DNA of 64,000 nucleotides from RBC038 sp041390625 (GTDB lineage: Bacteria > Chloroflexota > Dehalococcoidia > UBA2979), in the NCBI GenBank assembly GCA_041390625.1, contig JAWKPM010000011.1, positions 111,412 through 175,411 on the forward strand. Reading direction: 5' to 3'. Positions within the stretch are counted from its first letter, which is position 1, and the number at the start of each line of letters is the position of its first letter. Positions 35,309 to 44,025 of this stretch are shown here, piece after piece. The translations under genes and the position numbers were made by a program. The notes beneath the pieces were generated by a model. It was not told where the DNA came from and searched no databases. It worked only from the letters and a program-made list of their open reading frames with translations.

Positions 35309-36793
35309 ATGACCTCTTCAATCACCCTCGTCGTCTTCGGTGCGTCCGGCGACATGGCGCGCCGGCTGCTCTTCCCGGCCCTGCATCGACTCGAATGCGA
35401 CCGCGCCTTGCCCGACCTCAACATCGTGGGCGTGGGACTCGAGGACTGGAGCGCCGACCAGTTCCGCTCGAACGTGAAGAGCGGCATCGAGGAGTTCGAC
35501 TCGCTGCACTCCGAGGAGGGCTGGAGGAACTTCGCCGGCCGCCTCGACTACGAGTCCGGCGACCTCACTGATGACCTCGTCGCCCGCCTCGCCGATCGCA
35601 TCGATGGGCCGGCGGCCTTCTACCTCGCGCTTCCGCCCGGCATGTTCGGGCGCGCGGCCCGCGCACTTGCGGACGCCGGTCTCAACGACGAGTCCTCCGG
35701 TTGGCGCCGTCTCGTCATCGAGAAGCCCTTCGGGCACGACGTCGCCTCGGCACACGAGCTGCAGGGCCAGCTCGAGCGTGACTGGGCCGAGGAGCAGATT
35801 TTCCGCATCGACCACTTCCTCGGGAAGGAGACGGTGCAGAACCTCTTGGTGTTCCGCCTTGCGAACCGCTTCCTCGAGCCGCTGCTGAACGCCGAGCACG
35901 TCGAGCAGGTGCAGATCACCGTCGCCGAGACGCTCGGCCTCGAGGGACGCTACCGCTACTACGACGGCATCGGCGCGCTGCGCGACATGCTGCAGAACCA
36001 CTTGATGCAGCTCTTCACTCTCGCCTCGATCGAGCCGCCGGCGCGCTGGGACCCGGATCTTCTCGCCGACCACTACGTCGAGGTGCTGAAGTCTGTCCGC
36101 CCGATCCGGCCCGAGGACGTGCCGAAGCAGGCCGTCCGCGGCGTCTATACCGCCGGCCGCGTCCAGGGTGAGGACGTGACTGGCTACCTCGAGGAGGAGG
36201 GTGTCCCCGACGACTCGACGACGGAGACGTTCGCGGCGCTCAAGTTCTGGGTGGACAACTGGCGCTGGAAGGGCGTGCCCTTCTACCTCCGGAGCGGCAA
36301 GCGCCTGACGGCCGACATGAGCGAGATCGCGATCCAGTTCCGCTCGCCTCCGACCGCCCTCTTCGAGAAGACGCCCATCGAGGAGCCGCATCGCAACTCG
36401 CTCGTGATCCGCCTTCGCCCCGAGGAGGCGCTGGCGTTCACCGCGCGCGCCAAGGTGCCCGGTCTCCAGCTCGAGGCCCGCGACGTCGTGCTACACACGA
36501 ACTACGCCCGCAAGGGCGACCACAACGCCTCGGCCTACGAGACCTTGTTGCTAGACGTCTTGCAGGGCGACCGCACCACGTTCTTGCGCTTCGACCAGGT
36601 CGATTGGGCGTGGCGGGTGATCGAGCCAGTCCTCGAGGCCTGGCGCACCGGCCGGCCCGAGCCCTACGCCGCCGGCGAGGATGGTCCCGCCTCGCAGCAC
36701 GACTTGATGGAGCCGGGCACCGAGTGGCGGCCGCTGACGGCGCCGCTCGTGCCAGAGACGGACGAAGAAGCCTCGAAGCCCCCGAGCTCCTAG
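35309..36793 (+). CDS. zwf: glucose-6-phosphate dehydrogenase
   Basis: A 494-residue enzyme of the oxidative pentose phosphate pathway, converting G6P and NADP+ (or NAD+) to 6-phosphogluconolactone. The dinucleotide motif is GASGDMARR near residue 10. The active-site signature RIDHFLGKETVQNLLVFR lies near residue 165. RYYDGIGALRDMLQNHLMQL follows near 215. Length matches the family. The ATG at 35309 has no strong RBS. No gnd, pgl or opcA neighbour is seen. Confidence 0.96.
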   Translation: MTSSITLVVFGASGDMARRLLFPALHRLECDRALPDLNIVGVGLEDWSADQFRSNVKSGIEEFDSLHSEEGWRNFAGRLDYESGDLTDDLVARLADRIDGPAAFYLALPPGMFGRAARALADAGLNDESSGWRRLVIEKPFGHDVASAHELQGQLERDWAEEQIFRIDHFLGKETVQNLLVFRLANRFLEPLLNAEHVEQVQITVAETLGLEGRYRYYDGIGALRDMLQNHLMQLFTLASIEPPARWDPDLLADHYVEVLKSVRPIRPEDVPKQAVRGVYTAGRVQGEDVTGYLEEEGVPDDSTTETFAALKFWVDNWRWKGVPFYLRSGKRLTADMSEIAIQFRSPPTALFEKTPIEEPHRNSLVIRLRPEEALAFTARAKVPGLQLEARDVVLHTNYARKGDHNASAYETLLLDVLQGDRTTFLRFDQVDWAWRVIEPVLEAWRTGRPEPYAAGEDGPASQHDLMEPGTEWRPLTAPLVPETDEEASKPPSS

Positions 36794-36875
36794 TGCCGGG
36801 GAGCACCAGAGAGCTCGGAGGCTTTGAAGGCTCAGGCTGCCACGGGCCTTCCAGGGAGGACGGTCGGCCCGTCGG

Positions 36876-37058
36876 CTAGCCGCGTCGGCGGAGGGCGCCG
36901 GTCGCCAGCAGCGCCGCGCCCAGGATCACCCAGACCACGATGTAGACGATGTCATTCACCAGGAACTCGCGATTCACCACGAGCGCCAGTCCCGTGACGA
37001 TCGTCAGCCAGGCGAAGATTGCCAGCAGGGTCAGGTCGGGCCACCACTTCCAGGTCAT
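36876..37058 (-). CDS. 60-residue two-helix membrane protein
   Basis: Starts MTWKWWPDLTLLAIFAWLTI, then a loop NREFLVNDI and a second helix IVYIVVWVILGAALLATGAL, ending RRRG. GAAGGAG precedes the ATG. It follows the DoxX-like gene by 41 bp on the same strand. Function unknown; a subunit for the DoxX-like protein is possible. Confidence 0.7.
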   Translation of the reverse strand: MTWKWWPDLTLLAIFAWLTIVTGLALVVNREFLVNDIVYIVVWVILGAALLATGALRRRG

Positions 37059-37099
37059 CGTTTGCTCCTTCTCAATTGCGTCGAGTCGAGTCGCGTAGC

Positions 37100-37903
37100 T
37101 CAAGCTGTGCCGTGGGCCGCGCGATGATGGCGGGCCTCCTCCACGACCTCGGACGGCAGGAGTCCGTGCTGCCAGGGCGTGCCGAGCAGCGGCAGCACCC
37201 AGCGATCGAGGCCGATCCAGCCCGCCACCTTCCACGAGAGCAGCAGCAGGACCGCCGCGCCGAACAGCACGGGGTTCGTACTAGCGGAACCCGCGAGCAT
37301 GAAGTTGAAGTTCATCGTGGCGCCGGCGAGCGCCGCCAGCCCGGTCAGCAGACCCACAATCAGGAGCAGGCCGACGACCGTCTCGCCGACGGCGATCAGC
37401 ACCGCGAACCAGGTCTCCCAGTTGTGGTCGAGCATGAACTGGATGAAGTCGCGATACCAGCCGTACTGGATCGTCGCGCGACCCTCGGCCGGGACGACGA
37501 CGATGCGCTGCCAGAACGCTCCGAGGGCCGCCCCATCCTGGTTCACCCAGCCGTCGCCCGTCAGCTTCTCCCAGCCGGCGTGCAGCCACTGCCACCCGAG
37601 GAAGACACGCACCACGAGCCACATCGGCGCCGAAGCCCGACTCGCGAAGAGCCACTGCGCAAACGCCGGCTCGCGAAACTCCTCGTCACCCGTCGCGAGG
37701 CTGCGCCACGGGGGCGACAACGTCGGTGCACGCGACGCGACGAAGGCGCGCATCGCCAGCCACGCGGCAACGACGCCGGCCAGCACGACGAAGAATCCCC
37801 AGAACGGATCCCAGTAGGCGGCGGCGAACATCGATAGCCCCACGACCAGCGCCCAGGCCACGAGGTCCGCGACCAGCACGCCGGCAATTCGCATCTCTCG
37901 CAT
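37100..37903 (-). CDS. DoxX-like membrane protein
   Basis: A 267-residue membrane protein. The N-terminal third has two helices (VLVADLVAWALVVGLSMFAAA; FFVVLAGVVAAWLAM). The rest is a DoxX-type domain with VRVFLGWQWLHAGWEKL (~residue 105), then FAVLIAVGETVVGLLLIVGLLTG and AGSASTNPVL. DoxX proteins belong to quinone-linked oxidoreductase or membrane redox complexes. GGGAAGG lies upstream of the ATG. A CTGAG repeat pair is 150 bp upstream. Confidence 0.85.
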   Translation of the reverse strand: MREMRIAGVLVADLVAWALVVGLSMFAAAYWDPFWGFFVVLAGVVAAWLAMRAFVASRAPTLSPPWRSLATGDEEFREPAFAQWLFASRASAPMWLVVRVFLGWQWLHAGWEKLTGDGWVNQDGAALGAFWQRIVVVPAEGRATIQYGWYRDFIQFMLDHNWETWFAVLIAVGETVVGLLLIVGLLTGLAALAGATMNFNFMLAGSASTNPVLFGAAVLLLLSWKVAGWIGLDRWVLPLLGTPWQHGLLPSEVVEEARHHRAAHGTA

Positions 37904-38053
37904 GGCTCAATTCCTTCCCGGCACGGGGAGCGCCCGACGCCTCCACCTCGGCGCTCGAGGTCCCTCGCGACACCGCTCAGGGCAACTCTTTCCTCGAGTG
38001 ACGGAGGCTGGGTCTCGTCACGCGCCTCGGTGCCTTCACGATCGTGGGGCACG

Positions 38054-38069
38054 CTGAGGGAGGCCTGAG
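38054..38069 (-). promoter_or_regulatory. 11-bp-period repeat upstream of the DoxX-like gene
   Basis: CTGAG at 38054 and 38065, 11 bp apart, minus orientation, about 150 bp before the ATG at 37903 and just beyond the stop of the next gene (38083). Confidence 0.45.
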
Positions 38070-38082
38070 CGCCCGTCCCGCT

Positions 38083-38265
38083 CTATCGACGATGCGTCGT
38101 GGCTTCGCGCAGGTACGCATCGATGGCCTCGAACAGCTCGACCGAGGCGCGACGACGCCGTCGCGGCCGCGGGACGACCGATAGCCCGTCACCTCGACGG
38201 GCCACAGTCCAGGCAGCAACCGCGGCCACGCCCAGTCCCACGAGCAGCACCACGCTGAGAATCAC
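38083..38265 (-). CDS. 60-residue single-pass membrane protein
   Basis: GTG 38265 with GGGAGGT 4 nt upstream gives a helix (VILSVVLLVGLGVAAVAAWTV) followed by an Arg-rich juxtamembrane stretch (RPRRRRR) and a short tail SVELFEAIDAYLREA. The longer frame to 38397 is less likely because it would cover the repeat site at 38307-38333. Function unknown. Confidence 0.65.
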   Translation of the reverse strand: MILSVVLLVGLGVAAVAAWTVARRGDGLSVVPRPRRRRRASVELFEAIDAYLREATTHRR

Positions 38266-38306
38266 GTCGACCTCCCGTCGCTCGTGAACAAGCGTGATGG
38301 GGCGAC

Positions 38307-38333
38307 CTGAGCGCGCCGTCAGCGCAACCTGAG
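38307..38333 (-). promoter_or_regulatory. 11-bp-period repeat (centre copy degenerate)
   Basis: CTGAG at 38307 and 38329 (22 bp apart) with a degenerate GTCAG at 38318 between them, 42 bp before the GTG at 38265. Confidence 0.45.
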
Positions 38334-38430
38334 GGAAGTCGTGAGCCTCGAGGCTTTCGAACGGCCAGTGCCCGCGCAGTTTGTCGGCGATGCTCAATGC
38401 CGGCGTCGTTCGCGACGACCGAGCGCGATG

Positions 38431-38446
38431 CTCAGCCGTCGCTCAG
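38431..38446 (+). promoter_or_regulatory. 11-bp-period repeat upstream of the receiver protein
   Basis: CTCAG at 38431 and 38442, 11 bp apart, 46 bp before the ATG at 38492. Confidence 0.5.
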
Positions 38447-38491
38447 CGGCGACCGTTAGGTTTGGCTGCAACCTGCACAGCGCGAGGGCGA

Positions 38492-38869
38492 ATGCGCGCA
38501 CTGATCGTTGACGACGACCCGGCCACCGTGGCGCTCATCAGCGCCATCCTTCGGCGTGCCAACATCTGCGTCGTCCCGGCATCGAACGGCGAGGAGGCAC
38601 TGGCCCTGCTCGCCGATGTGCGCCCCGAGGTGATCGTCCTCGACATGCGGATGCCGGTGATGGACGGCCCGACCTTCCTGCGCGAGCTTCGAGCACGCTC
38701 GGACGCCACCCCTGTGGTCATTGTCTCGAGCGCCAATGCCGCCGCGATCCGGGACGAGTTCGGGGCCCAGGCGGCCATCCGCAAGCCGTTCACCGCAGAG
38801 CTCTTGCTGCGCACGATCGACCGGGTCTCCGGCACCACCAACACCCCTGACGACGCCAGCGACGACTGA
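38492..38869 (+). CDS. receiver-only response regulator
   Basis: A 125-residue stand-alone receiver: MRALIVDDDPAT acidic pocket, phospho-Asp in VIVLDMRMPVMDGP, VIVSS switch and RKPF Lys. No output domain; the acidic tail (DDASDD) is short. Such proteins act by phospho-dependent protein contact. GAGGGCGA precedes the ATG. Upstream of the Usp-HEAT gene in the same direction. Confidence 0.92.
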   Translation: MRALIVDDDPATVALISAILRRANICVVPASNGEEALALLADVRPEVIVLDMRMPVMDGPTFLRELRARSDATPVVIVSSANAAAIRDEFGAQAAIRKPFTAELLLRTIDRVSGTTNTPDDASDD

Positions 38870-38880
38870 CTACCCTCCCT

Positions 38881-38896
38881 CTCAGGATCGGCTCAG
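38881..38896 (+). promoter_or_regulatory. 11-bp-period repeat upstream of the Usp-HEAT gene
   Basis: CTCAG at 38881 and 38892, 11 bp apart, 80 bp before the ATG at 38976. Confidence 0.5.
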
Positions 38897-38975
38897 GTCT
38901 GCGTCCCACCCTTCGAGGTGTGGCGACGTCCGCACCGTTCGAGTCGGGCGACGCCCGGCTCTGAAGGAGGGCCGG

Positions 38976-40067
38976 ATGAAAATCCTCGTTCCGCTTGATG
39001 GCTCCCCGCTCGCCGAGGCGGCGCTGCCCATCGCCGAAGAGCTGGCTCGCAACGCTCAGGGCACCATCGTGCTGCTGACGGTCGGCGAACTGCCCGAGAC
39101 GGGTGAGCACCGACTCGAGGAAGAGGCTGCCCTCCGTCGCATCGTGGATGGCGCGGCCCTCCGCCTCGAGCCTGCCCCGGTCCACACCCTCGTCGACATG
39201 GGTGGCGATCCCGTCGCGGCGATCGTTCGCTGTGCACAGGAGGAAGGCATCGACCAGATCGTGATGTCGACCCACGGGCACACGGGTTCCCCGCTCCGCA
39301 CACACGGCACGGTCGCCGACGGCGTCATGCGCCACTCGAGCGTCCCGGTCACGCTCGTCCGCCCGACGCGCGAGCAGCTCGAGGGCGAACGGGCCCTGAC
39401 CGAGAACCTCGATTGCGACGAGTTCGCGGACCGGGCGCGACGGCAAGTGCAGGAAGGTGGCAGCCTGTCGCCGTCCGAGCTCGAGCGGCTCCGCAGCTGC
39501 CTCGATGACCTGCCGGCGCGCAAGCAGCTGCCCGTCGCGGAGACCTACCTCGCTGCGTTGCGGCTTGAAGAGCGCGGCCCCGCCGTCGTCGACTTCATCG
39601 AGTTCGGCCCAGCCGCGGCCCGCGAGGCGGCGCTCATGATCGCCGAGGACCTCGACACCTCCGTGATCCCCGAGCTCACACGCGTCGCACACGAGAGCGA
39701 GGGCGAGCGGCAGTGGGCGGCCTACCAGGCCATTCGTCGCATCGGCGGCGAGGCGGCCATCGAGCCCCTGCTGCACGTGCTGTCGAGCGACCGGATCGAG
39801 CTGCGCTGGGTCGCCTCGGACGGCCTCTTCGAGATTGGCACGCCGGCGGTCGTCGCTCTGCTGCGCATGATCGCGACCTCGGCGCCCTCGCTGACCGTCC
39901 ACCGCGCAGCTCGACGCGTGCTGCGCCGGGCGCCGCTGGTGGGTCACGAGGCCGCGCGCGACCGCCTCGTCGAGAGCCTCGCTCCGGAGACGACTATTGT
40001 GCAGTCGCCTACGCTCGCACAGGAGCTGCTCCGTGAGCTCGAGCTGGACGGCGTGCCAACCGCCTAG
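38976..40067 (+). CDS. universal stress protein fused to HEAT-like repeats
   Basis: A 363-residue fusion. Residues 1-130 are a Usp domain (ILVPLDGSPLAEAALPIAEEL; IVMSTHGHTGSPLRTHG, then PVTLVRP) with a partial ATP motif. Residues ~200-345 are alpha-helical pairs of the HEAT/PBS type (AAREAALMIAEDLD; RQWAAYQAIRRIGGEAAIEPLLHVL; ELRWVASDGLFEIGTPAVVALLRMI). HEAT repeats would provide a protein-binding platform. GAAGGAGG lies 5 nt before the ATG. Upstream of the ABC exporter, possibly in one operon. Confidence 0.85.
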   Translation: MKILVPLDGSPLAEAALPIAEELARNAQGTIVLLTVGELPETGEHRLEEEAALRRIVDGAALRLEPAPVHTLVDMGGDPVAAIVRCAQEEGIDQIVMSTHGHTGSPLRTHGTVADGVMRHSSVPVTLVRPTREQLEGERALTENLDCDEFADRARRQVQEGGSLSPSELERLRSCLDDLPARKQLPVAETYLAALRLEERGPAVVDFIEFGPAAAREAALMIAEDLDTSVIPELTRVAHESEGERQWAAYQAIRRIGGEAAIEPLLHVLSSDRIELRWVASDGLFEIGTPAVVALLRMIATSAPSLTVHRAARRVLRRAPLVGHEAARDRLVESLAPETTIVQSPTLAQELLRELELDGVPTA

Positions 40068-40098
40068 CCCGGCCGGAGCGGCGGAACGGAGGGGTGGC

Positions 40099-40818
40099 GT
40101 GGCCGAGGCGATCATCTCTCTCGAGGGCGTCACGAAGGACTACGGCGCGCCACCCCGCCAGGTGCACGCACTCCGCTCGGTCGACCTCGAGGTCGCCGAG
40201 GCCGAGTTCGTCGTCCTGCTTGGACCAAGCGGCTCGGGCAAGACGACGCTCCTGAATGTCCTCGGCGGCATTGAGGCTCCGACGAGCGGCACGGTCACCG
40301 TCGCAGGTCGCCGCGTCGAGGCGCTCGAGGAGGAAGATCGCTCCGAGTTCCGTCGGAACTCGGTTGGCTTCGTCTTCCAGTTCTTCAACCTCGTGCCCAC
40401 GCTCACGGCCGGAGAGAACGTCCAGCTCATCGCCGAGCTACGCCCGACGCTCGGCGACGCGGCCGACCGCACGCACACCGTGCTCGCAGGCCTGGGCCTC
40501 GAGGACCTCACCGAGCGCTACCCGATGCAGCTCTCCGGCGGCCAGCAGCAGCGCGTTGCGGTCGCGCGCGCGCTCGTCAATCAGGCACGAGTGCTGCTCT
40601 GCGATGAGCCGACCGGCGCCCTCGACCTCGAGACCGGCCGCTCGATCCTCGATCTGCTGCAGCGCGCGCAGCGCGAGACCGGCACGACTGTCGTCATGGT
40701 CACCCACAACTCCGCGATCGCGAAGATGGCCGATCGAGTGCTGAACATGCGCTCCGGCGAGATCGTGGGCGACCGCCGCGTCGAGTCCCCAGTCTCTGCC
40801 GCCGAGGTGTCATGGTAG
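40099..40818 (+). CDS. ABC transporter ATP-binding protein (LolD/MacB type)
   Basis: A 239-residue ATPase: Walker A GPSGSGKTT (~residue 40), Q-loop FQFFNLVPTLTAGENV, signature LSGGQQQR, Walker B VLLCDEPTGALD and switch His in VMVTHN. This class powers MacB/FtsX-type mechanotransmission exporters. GTG 40099 after GGAGGGG. The stop overlaps the start of its permease at 40812. Confidence 0.95.
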   Translation: MAEAIISLEGVTKDYGAPPRQVHALRSVDLEVAEAEFVVLLGPSGSGKTTLLNVLGGIEAPTSGTVTVAGRRVEALEEEDRSEFRRNSVGFVFQFFNLVPTLTAGENVQLIAELRPTLGDAADRTHTVLAGLGLEDLTERYPMQLSGGQQQRVAVARALVNQARVLLCDEPTGALDLETGRSILDLLQRAQRETGTTVVMVTHNSAIAKMADRVLNMRSGEIVGDRRVESPVSAAEVSW

Positions 40819-43178
40819 GCCTGCTCGGTCGCAAGCTCCTCGGCGACATCCGGGCGCAGCGCGGGCAGTTCCTGGCGATCGTCGCCACGATGGTGCTGGG
40901 CGTTGCCCTCTTCGGCGCCTCGTACGACTCCTACCTCAACCTGAAGGCGTCCTACGACCGCGTGTTCGTCGAGCTCGCCTTCCCGAACCGCTGGTTCACC
41001 GGCCTTGATGCCGGCATTACCTCGCAGTTCGCGAGCATCGAGGGCGTGGACGGCGTCACGGCGCGCACCGTCGCCGAGGTGCCGCTGCGCTTCAACCAGG
41101 ACCACGCGCTCCTCGGCCGCGCGATCTCGATGCCCGTCGACGCCCAGCCCGAGGTCAGTCGCGTCGATGTGTTGTCGGGCACGTACTTCGAGGCCTCGAG
41201 CCCCGGCGTCCTGCTCGAGGAGCACGCGGCGAGCCACTTCGGCGTGCAGCCCGGCGACCACATCGAGATCCTCGAGGCGAGCGGGTGGGCCTCGGTGACC
41301 GTCGTCGGCACCGTCGTCTCGCCCGAGTACATCTGGCCGGCGCGCAGTCGCCAGGACGTGCTGACGTCGTCCGACGACTTCGCTGTCGTGTTCGTTCCCG
41401 AGTCGATGATGACCAACCTCGCACCGTCGTCATCGCACCCCGAGGTGCTCGTCCACTACGCCGAGGCCGGCGCACCCGCCTCGCTCGACACGCAGGTCGA
41501 GGACCTGGGTCGCAGCCTCGGCGCCGCCGACACCTACGACCGCATCGAGCAGCCCTCGAACGCCGCCCTCAACGAGGACATCCAGGGCTTCGGCGAGATG
41601 TCGATCATGTTCCCGCTCATGTTCATCATCGCGACGGTCATGGGCACGTACGTCGTGCTCTCCCGCCTAGTCCGAGCCCAGCGCCCGCTGATCGGCACCC
41701 TGCTCGCCACGGGCATGCGTCGAGGTCCGGTGTTTCGCCACTACCTCGCGTACGGACTCGCGCCGGCCCTCGTTGCGGCCGTGCTCGGCACGACCGCGGG
41801 CGCGCTCCTCGCTCGATGGGTGACGACGCTCTACACGAACACCATCGGGCTGCCGTTCCACGTCCAGCAGCTGCGCCCGCTGACGATCGGCGTCGGAGCA
41901 TCCATGGCCCTGATCGCCGGCCTGATCGCTGCCGCGCAGCCTGCCCGCGCCGCGGTGCGCCTGAGCCCCGCCGATGCGATGCGTGGCATTGTCCCGTCCG
42001 GCGGCGGCGGCGCGAGCTGGCTGGAGCACGTGCTGCCGCCGCTCTCGCGGCTCCCCCTGCGCTGGCGGCTGGTCCTTCGCAATATCGGCCGGCAGCGCCG
42101 GCGCACGGTCTACTCGGCGACCGGCATCGTCCTCGCGCTGACGCTCACCCTCGTGTCGTGGGGCATGCTCGACACGACGCAGATCCTCGTGAACCGTCAG
42201 TTCAACGAGATTCAGCGCTGGGACGCCCGCGTCTACCTCGATGCGCCGGCGACGTCGAGCTTGCTCGACGAGCTCACCGCAGTGCCCGGCGTCGCCGCCG
42301 CCGAAGCAGTGACGACCCTCCCCATCGCGGTCTCCGCGAACGGCCATTCCTACTCGACGCAGATCACCGGCTACCAGCCCGATACGCAGATGCATCGCTT
42401 CCTGAGCGACAGCGGACAGTGGATCCCGCTCCCGACGACCGGCATCCTCGCCGGCACTTCGATCGGCAACCTCCTGGACGTCTCGCCGGGCGACACGATC
42501 AGCCTCAACATTCCCGGTACGAGCACCGAGGTCCCGGTCGTCCTCGCCGGCTTCGTAAACGAGCCCCTCGGCACGTCGATGTACGCGACGACCGAGCAGC
42601 TGCAAACGCTGTTCGGCGACGCCGCCTCGAGCGGACTGTCGACGGCCGAGCTGCGCTACGACTCGGGCGTCGATCGGGGCACGATCCGAGACGCGCTCGT
42701 CGCCGAGCCAAACGTCGTCGCCGTCACCGACGCCCGAGCCCTGCTGCAGACGCTGAACTCGTTCCTCGGGCTCTTCTACGCGTTTGTCGGGGTGATGCTG
42801 CTGTTCGGCGGCCTGATGGCAGGCGCGCTCATCTTCACCTCGATGTCCGCGAACGTCGCGGAACGTGCCCCTGAGATCGCCGGACTGCGCGCGGCGGGAA
42901 TGTCGCCGCGCGCCGTCTCCCGCCTCGTGAGCGTGGAGAACATCGCGACTGCCGCCCTCGGCGTGGTGCCGGGCCTCATCATCGGATACGTGACTTCGTC
43001 GTTCTTTATGTCGTCCTTCTCGAGCGACCTCTTCCAGTTCAACCTCGCCATGCGCCCAACGACGCCGGTCCTCGCCGCTGTCGGCGTGCTGGCGCTCGCG
43101 CTCCTCGCCCAGCTTCCCGCCCTGCGCAGCCTCCGACGACTCAACCTCGGCAGCGTCCTGCGAAACCGCGCTTCCTAG
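40812..43178 (+). CDS. ABC transporter permease, FtsX/MacB-like, two-domain
   Basis: A 788-residue permease: an N-terminal helix and large extracytoplasmic domain, four-helix FtsX domain (residues ~250-385), second large extracytoplasmic domain, and a second FtsX domain near the C-terminus (FVGVMLLFGGLMAGALIF, RAAGMSPRAVSRLVSVE). Works with the ATPase just upstream in moving lipids, lipoproteins or peptides; cargo unknown. Confidence 0.93.
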   Translation: MVGLLGRKLLGDIRAQRGQFLAIVATMVLGVALFGASYDSYLNLKASYDRVFVELAFPNRWFTGLDAGITSQFASIEGVDGVTARTVAEVPLRFNQDHALLGRAISMPVDAQPEVSRVDVLSGTYFEASSPGVLLEEHAASHFGVQPGDHIEILEASGWASVTVVGTVVSPEYIWPARSRQDVLTSSDDFAVVFVPESMMTNLAPSSSHPEVLVHYAEAGAPASLDTQVEDLGRSLGAADTYDRIEQPSNAALNEDIQGFGEMSIMFPLMFIIATVMGTYVVLSRLVRAQRPLIGTLLATGMRRGPVFRHYLAYGLAPALVAAVLGTTAGALLARWVTTLYTNTIGLPFHVQQLRPLTIGVGASMALIAGLIAAAQPARAAVRLSPADAMRGIVPSGGGGASWLEHVLPPLSRLPLRWRLVLRNIGRQRRRTVYSATGIVLALTLTLVSWGMLDTTQILVNRQFNEIQRWDARVYLDAPATSSLLDELTAVPGVAAAEAVTTLPIAVSANGHSYSTQITGYQPDTQMHRFLSDSGQWIPLPTTGILAGTSIGNLLDVSPGDTISLNIPGTSTEVPVVLAGFVNEPLGTSMYATTEQLQTLFGDAASSGLSTAELRYDSGVDRGTIRDALVAEPNVVAVTDARALLQTLNSFLGLFYAFVGVMLLFGGLMAGALIFTSMSANVAERAPEIAGLRAAGMSPRAVSRLVSVENIATAALGVVPGLIIGYVTSSFFMSSFSSDLFQFNLAMRPTTPVLAAVGVLALALLAQLPALRSLRRLNLGSVLRNRAS

Positions 43179-43194
43179 CCGCCACCGCTTCCCC

Positions 43195-43210
43195 CTCAGT
43201 CTCGGCTCAG
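43195..43210 (+). promoter_or_regulatory. 11-bp-period repeat upstream of the 73-aa protein gene
   Basis: CTCAG at 43195 and 43206, 11 bp apart, 61 bp before the ATG at 43271. Confidence 0.5.
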
Positions 43211-43270
43211 TGCGGCTCGCGATCCTGTCGAGGGAGACCATCGGGGCCTCAGCACCGAAAGGTGAGAGCG

Positions 43271-43492
43271 ATGAACGAGCAGGCCACCGGCAACCGCGAG
43301 CTATGCGAGGAGCTGCGAAACGCGCTCGCCGACCTCGAGGCCCGCGCCATCGAGCCGCCCCCCGAGTCCCGACCCGAGTTCGTGCGCGGCGAGGTGTCGC
43401 TCGATCGCACGACTCTGTCGTGGACGGAGCAGGACGTCCTCGCCGAGATCGAACGCATCAAGGACGACCTGCGCCGCAACGGCTGCGAGTAG
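43271..43492 (+). CDS. 73-aa small protein, LCEELR...RRNGC family
   Basis: A small soluble protein with two short conserved ends: ELCEELRNALADLEARA near residue 11 and DVLAEIERIKDDLRRNGCE at the C-terminus. Both reappear in the protein at 58494-58715. Two Cys, no hydrophobic segment. AAAGGTGAG precedes the ATG. A paired-helix structure is likely; function unknown. Confidence 0.78.
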   Translation: MNEQATGNRELCEELRNALADLEARAIEPPPESRPEFVRGEVSLDRTTLSWTEQDVLAEIERIKDDLRRNGCE

Positions 43493-43516
43493 CCGCATCC
43501 GCGACTGCCGACGAGG

Positions 43517-43530
43517 CCGCGACATCGCGG
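43517..43530. terminator. small hairpin after the 73-aa protein gene
   Basis: CCGCGA (43517-43522) and TCGCGG (43525-43530) form a 6-bp stem 25 nt after the stop at 43492. No U-tract. Confidence 0.35.
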
Positions 43531-43550
43531 GGAACCTCCCGTCGAGCGCT

Positions 43551-43566
43551 TTCAGTCGCGCCTCAG
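43551..43566 (+). promoter_or_regulatory. 11-bp-period repeat upstream of the zinc-ribbon membrane gene
   Basis: TTCAG at 43551 and CTCAG at 43562, 11 bp apart; 56 bp before the ATC start proposed at 43622. Confidence 0.5.
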
Positions 43567-43621
43567 GTCCGCATCTCGGGCCGTTCGTACGCTGGAAGAT
43601 ACGCAGAAGCGGGAGGCTTGC

Positions 43622-43951
43622 ATCACCTCGAGCGCCGTCGGACACCCAGCCTGGCCTGAGCGGAACTCGATCGTTCTGCACGCCGTCGATGGGCACTCCG
43701 CGCTCTGCGGGGGCGCGCCGGTGCGCAAGCCCGACGACGACGAGCCAAGCTCCTTCGAGGCGCTGTGGGGCCACGACCCCTACCTCTGCCCCGCATGCGG
43801 CCGAGCGCTGCAACTCCCGGCGATCGAGCGCCGCTCGAACCTGCCTTCCCAGCCGGAAAGCTCGAGCTCGATGTCACCCTGGGCCCTCGTGCTGGGAGCG
43901 GCCTCGGCAGGACTGCTGCTGATGCGCCTGCTCGTGGTCGTGCTCCGCTAG
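43622..43951 (+). CDS. zinc-ribbon-like protein with C-terminal membrane helix, apparent ATC start
   Basis: A 109-residue protein if started at ATC 43622; the first usual start (GTG 43721) gives 76 residues. The longer form is favoured: GGGAGG (43611-43616) lies 5 nt before ATC 43622, the extra codons have strong GC at third positions, and the added segment (IVLHAVDGHSALCGGAPVR) provides a Cys to go with CPAC downstream. A helix ALVLGAASAGLLLMRLLVVVL ends the protein, so a cytoplasmic metal-binding domain anchored by its C-terminus is likely. Family not identified. Confidence 0.65.
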   Translation: MTSSAVGHPAWPERNSIVLHAVDGHSALCGGAPVRKPDDDEPSSFEALWGHDPYLCPACGRALQLPAIERRSNLPSQPESSSSMSPWALVLGAASAGLLLMRLLVVVLR

Positions 43952-44025
43952 ACCACGACGCTTCGGCCGTTCGCGCCGGAGCACCATCCGTTGTTCAATG
44001 AGGGGGCAGCGGATGAGCGTGCCTC

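Noticed and set aside
41667..43241. 524-residue minus-strand frame opposite the FtsX permease
   Set aside because: His/Arg/Glu-rich composition typical of reverse-complemented GC-rich genes; the permease on the plus strand is clearly real.
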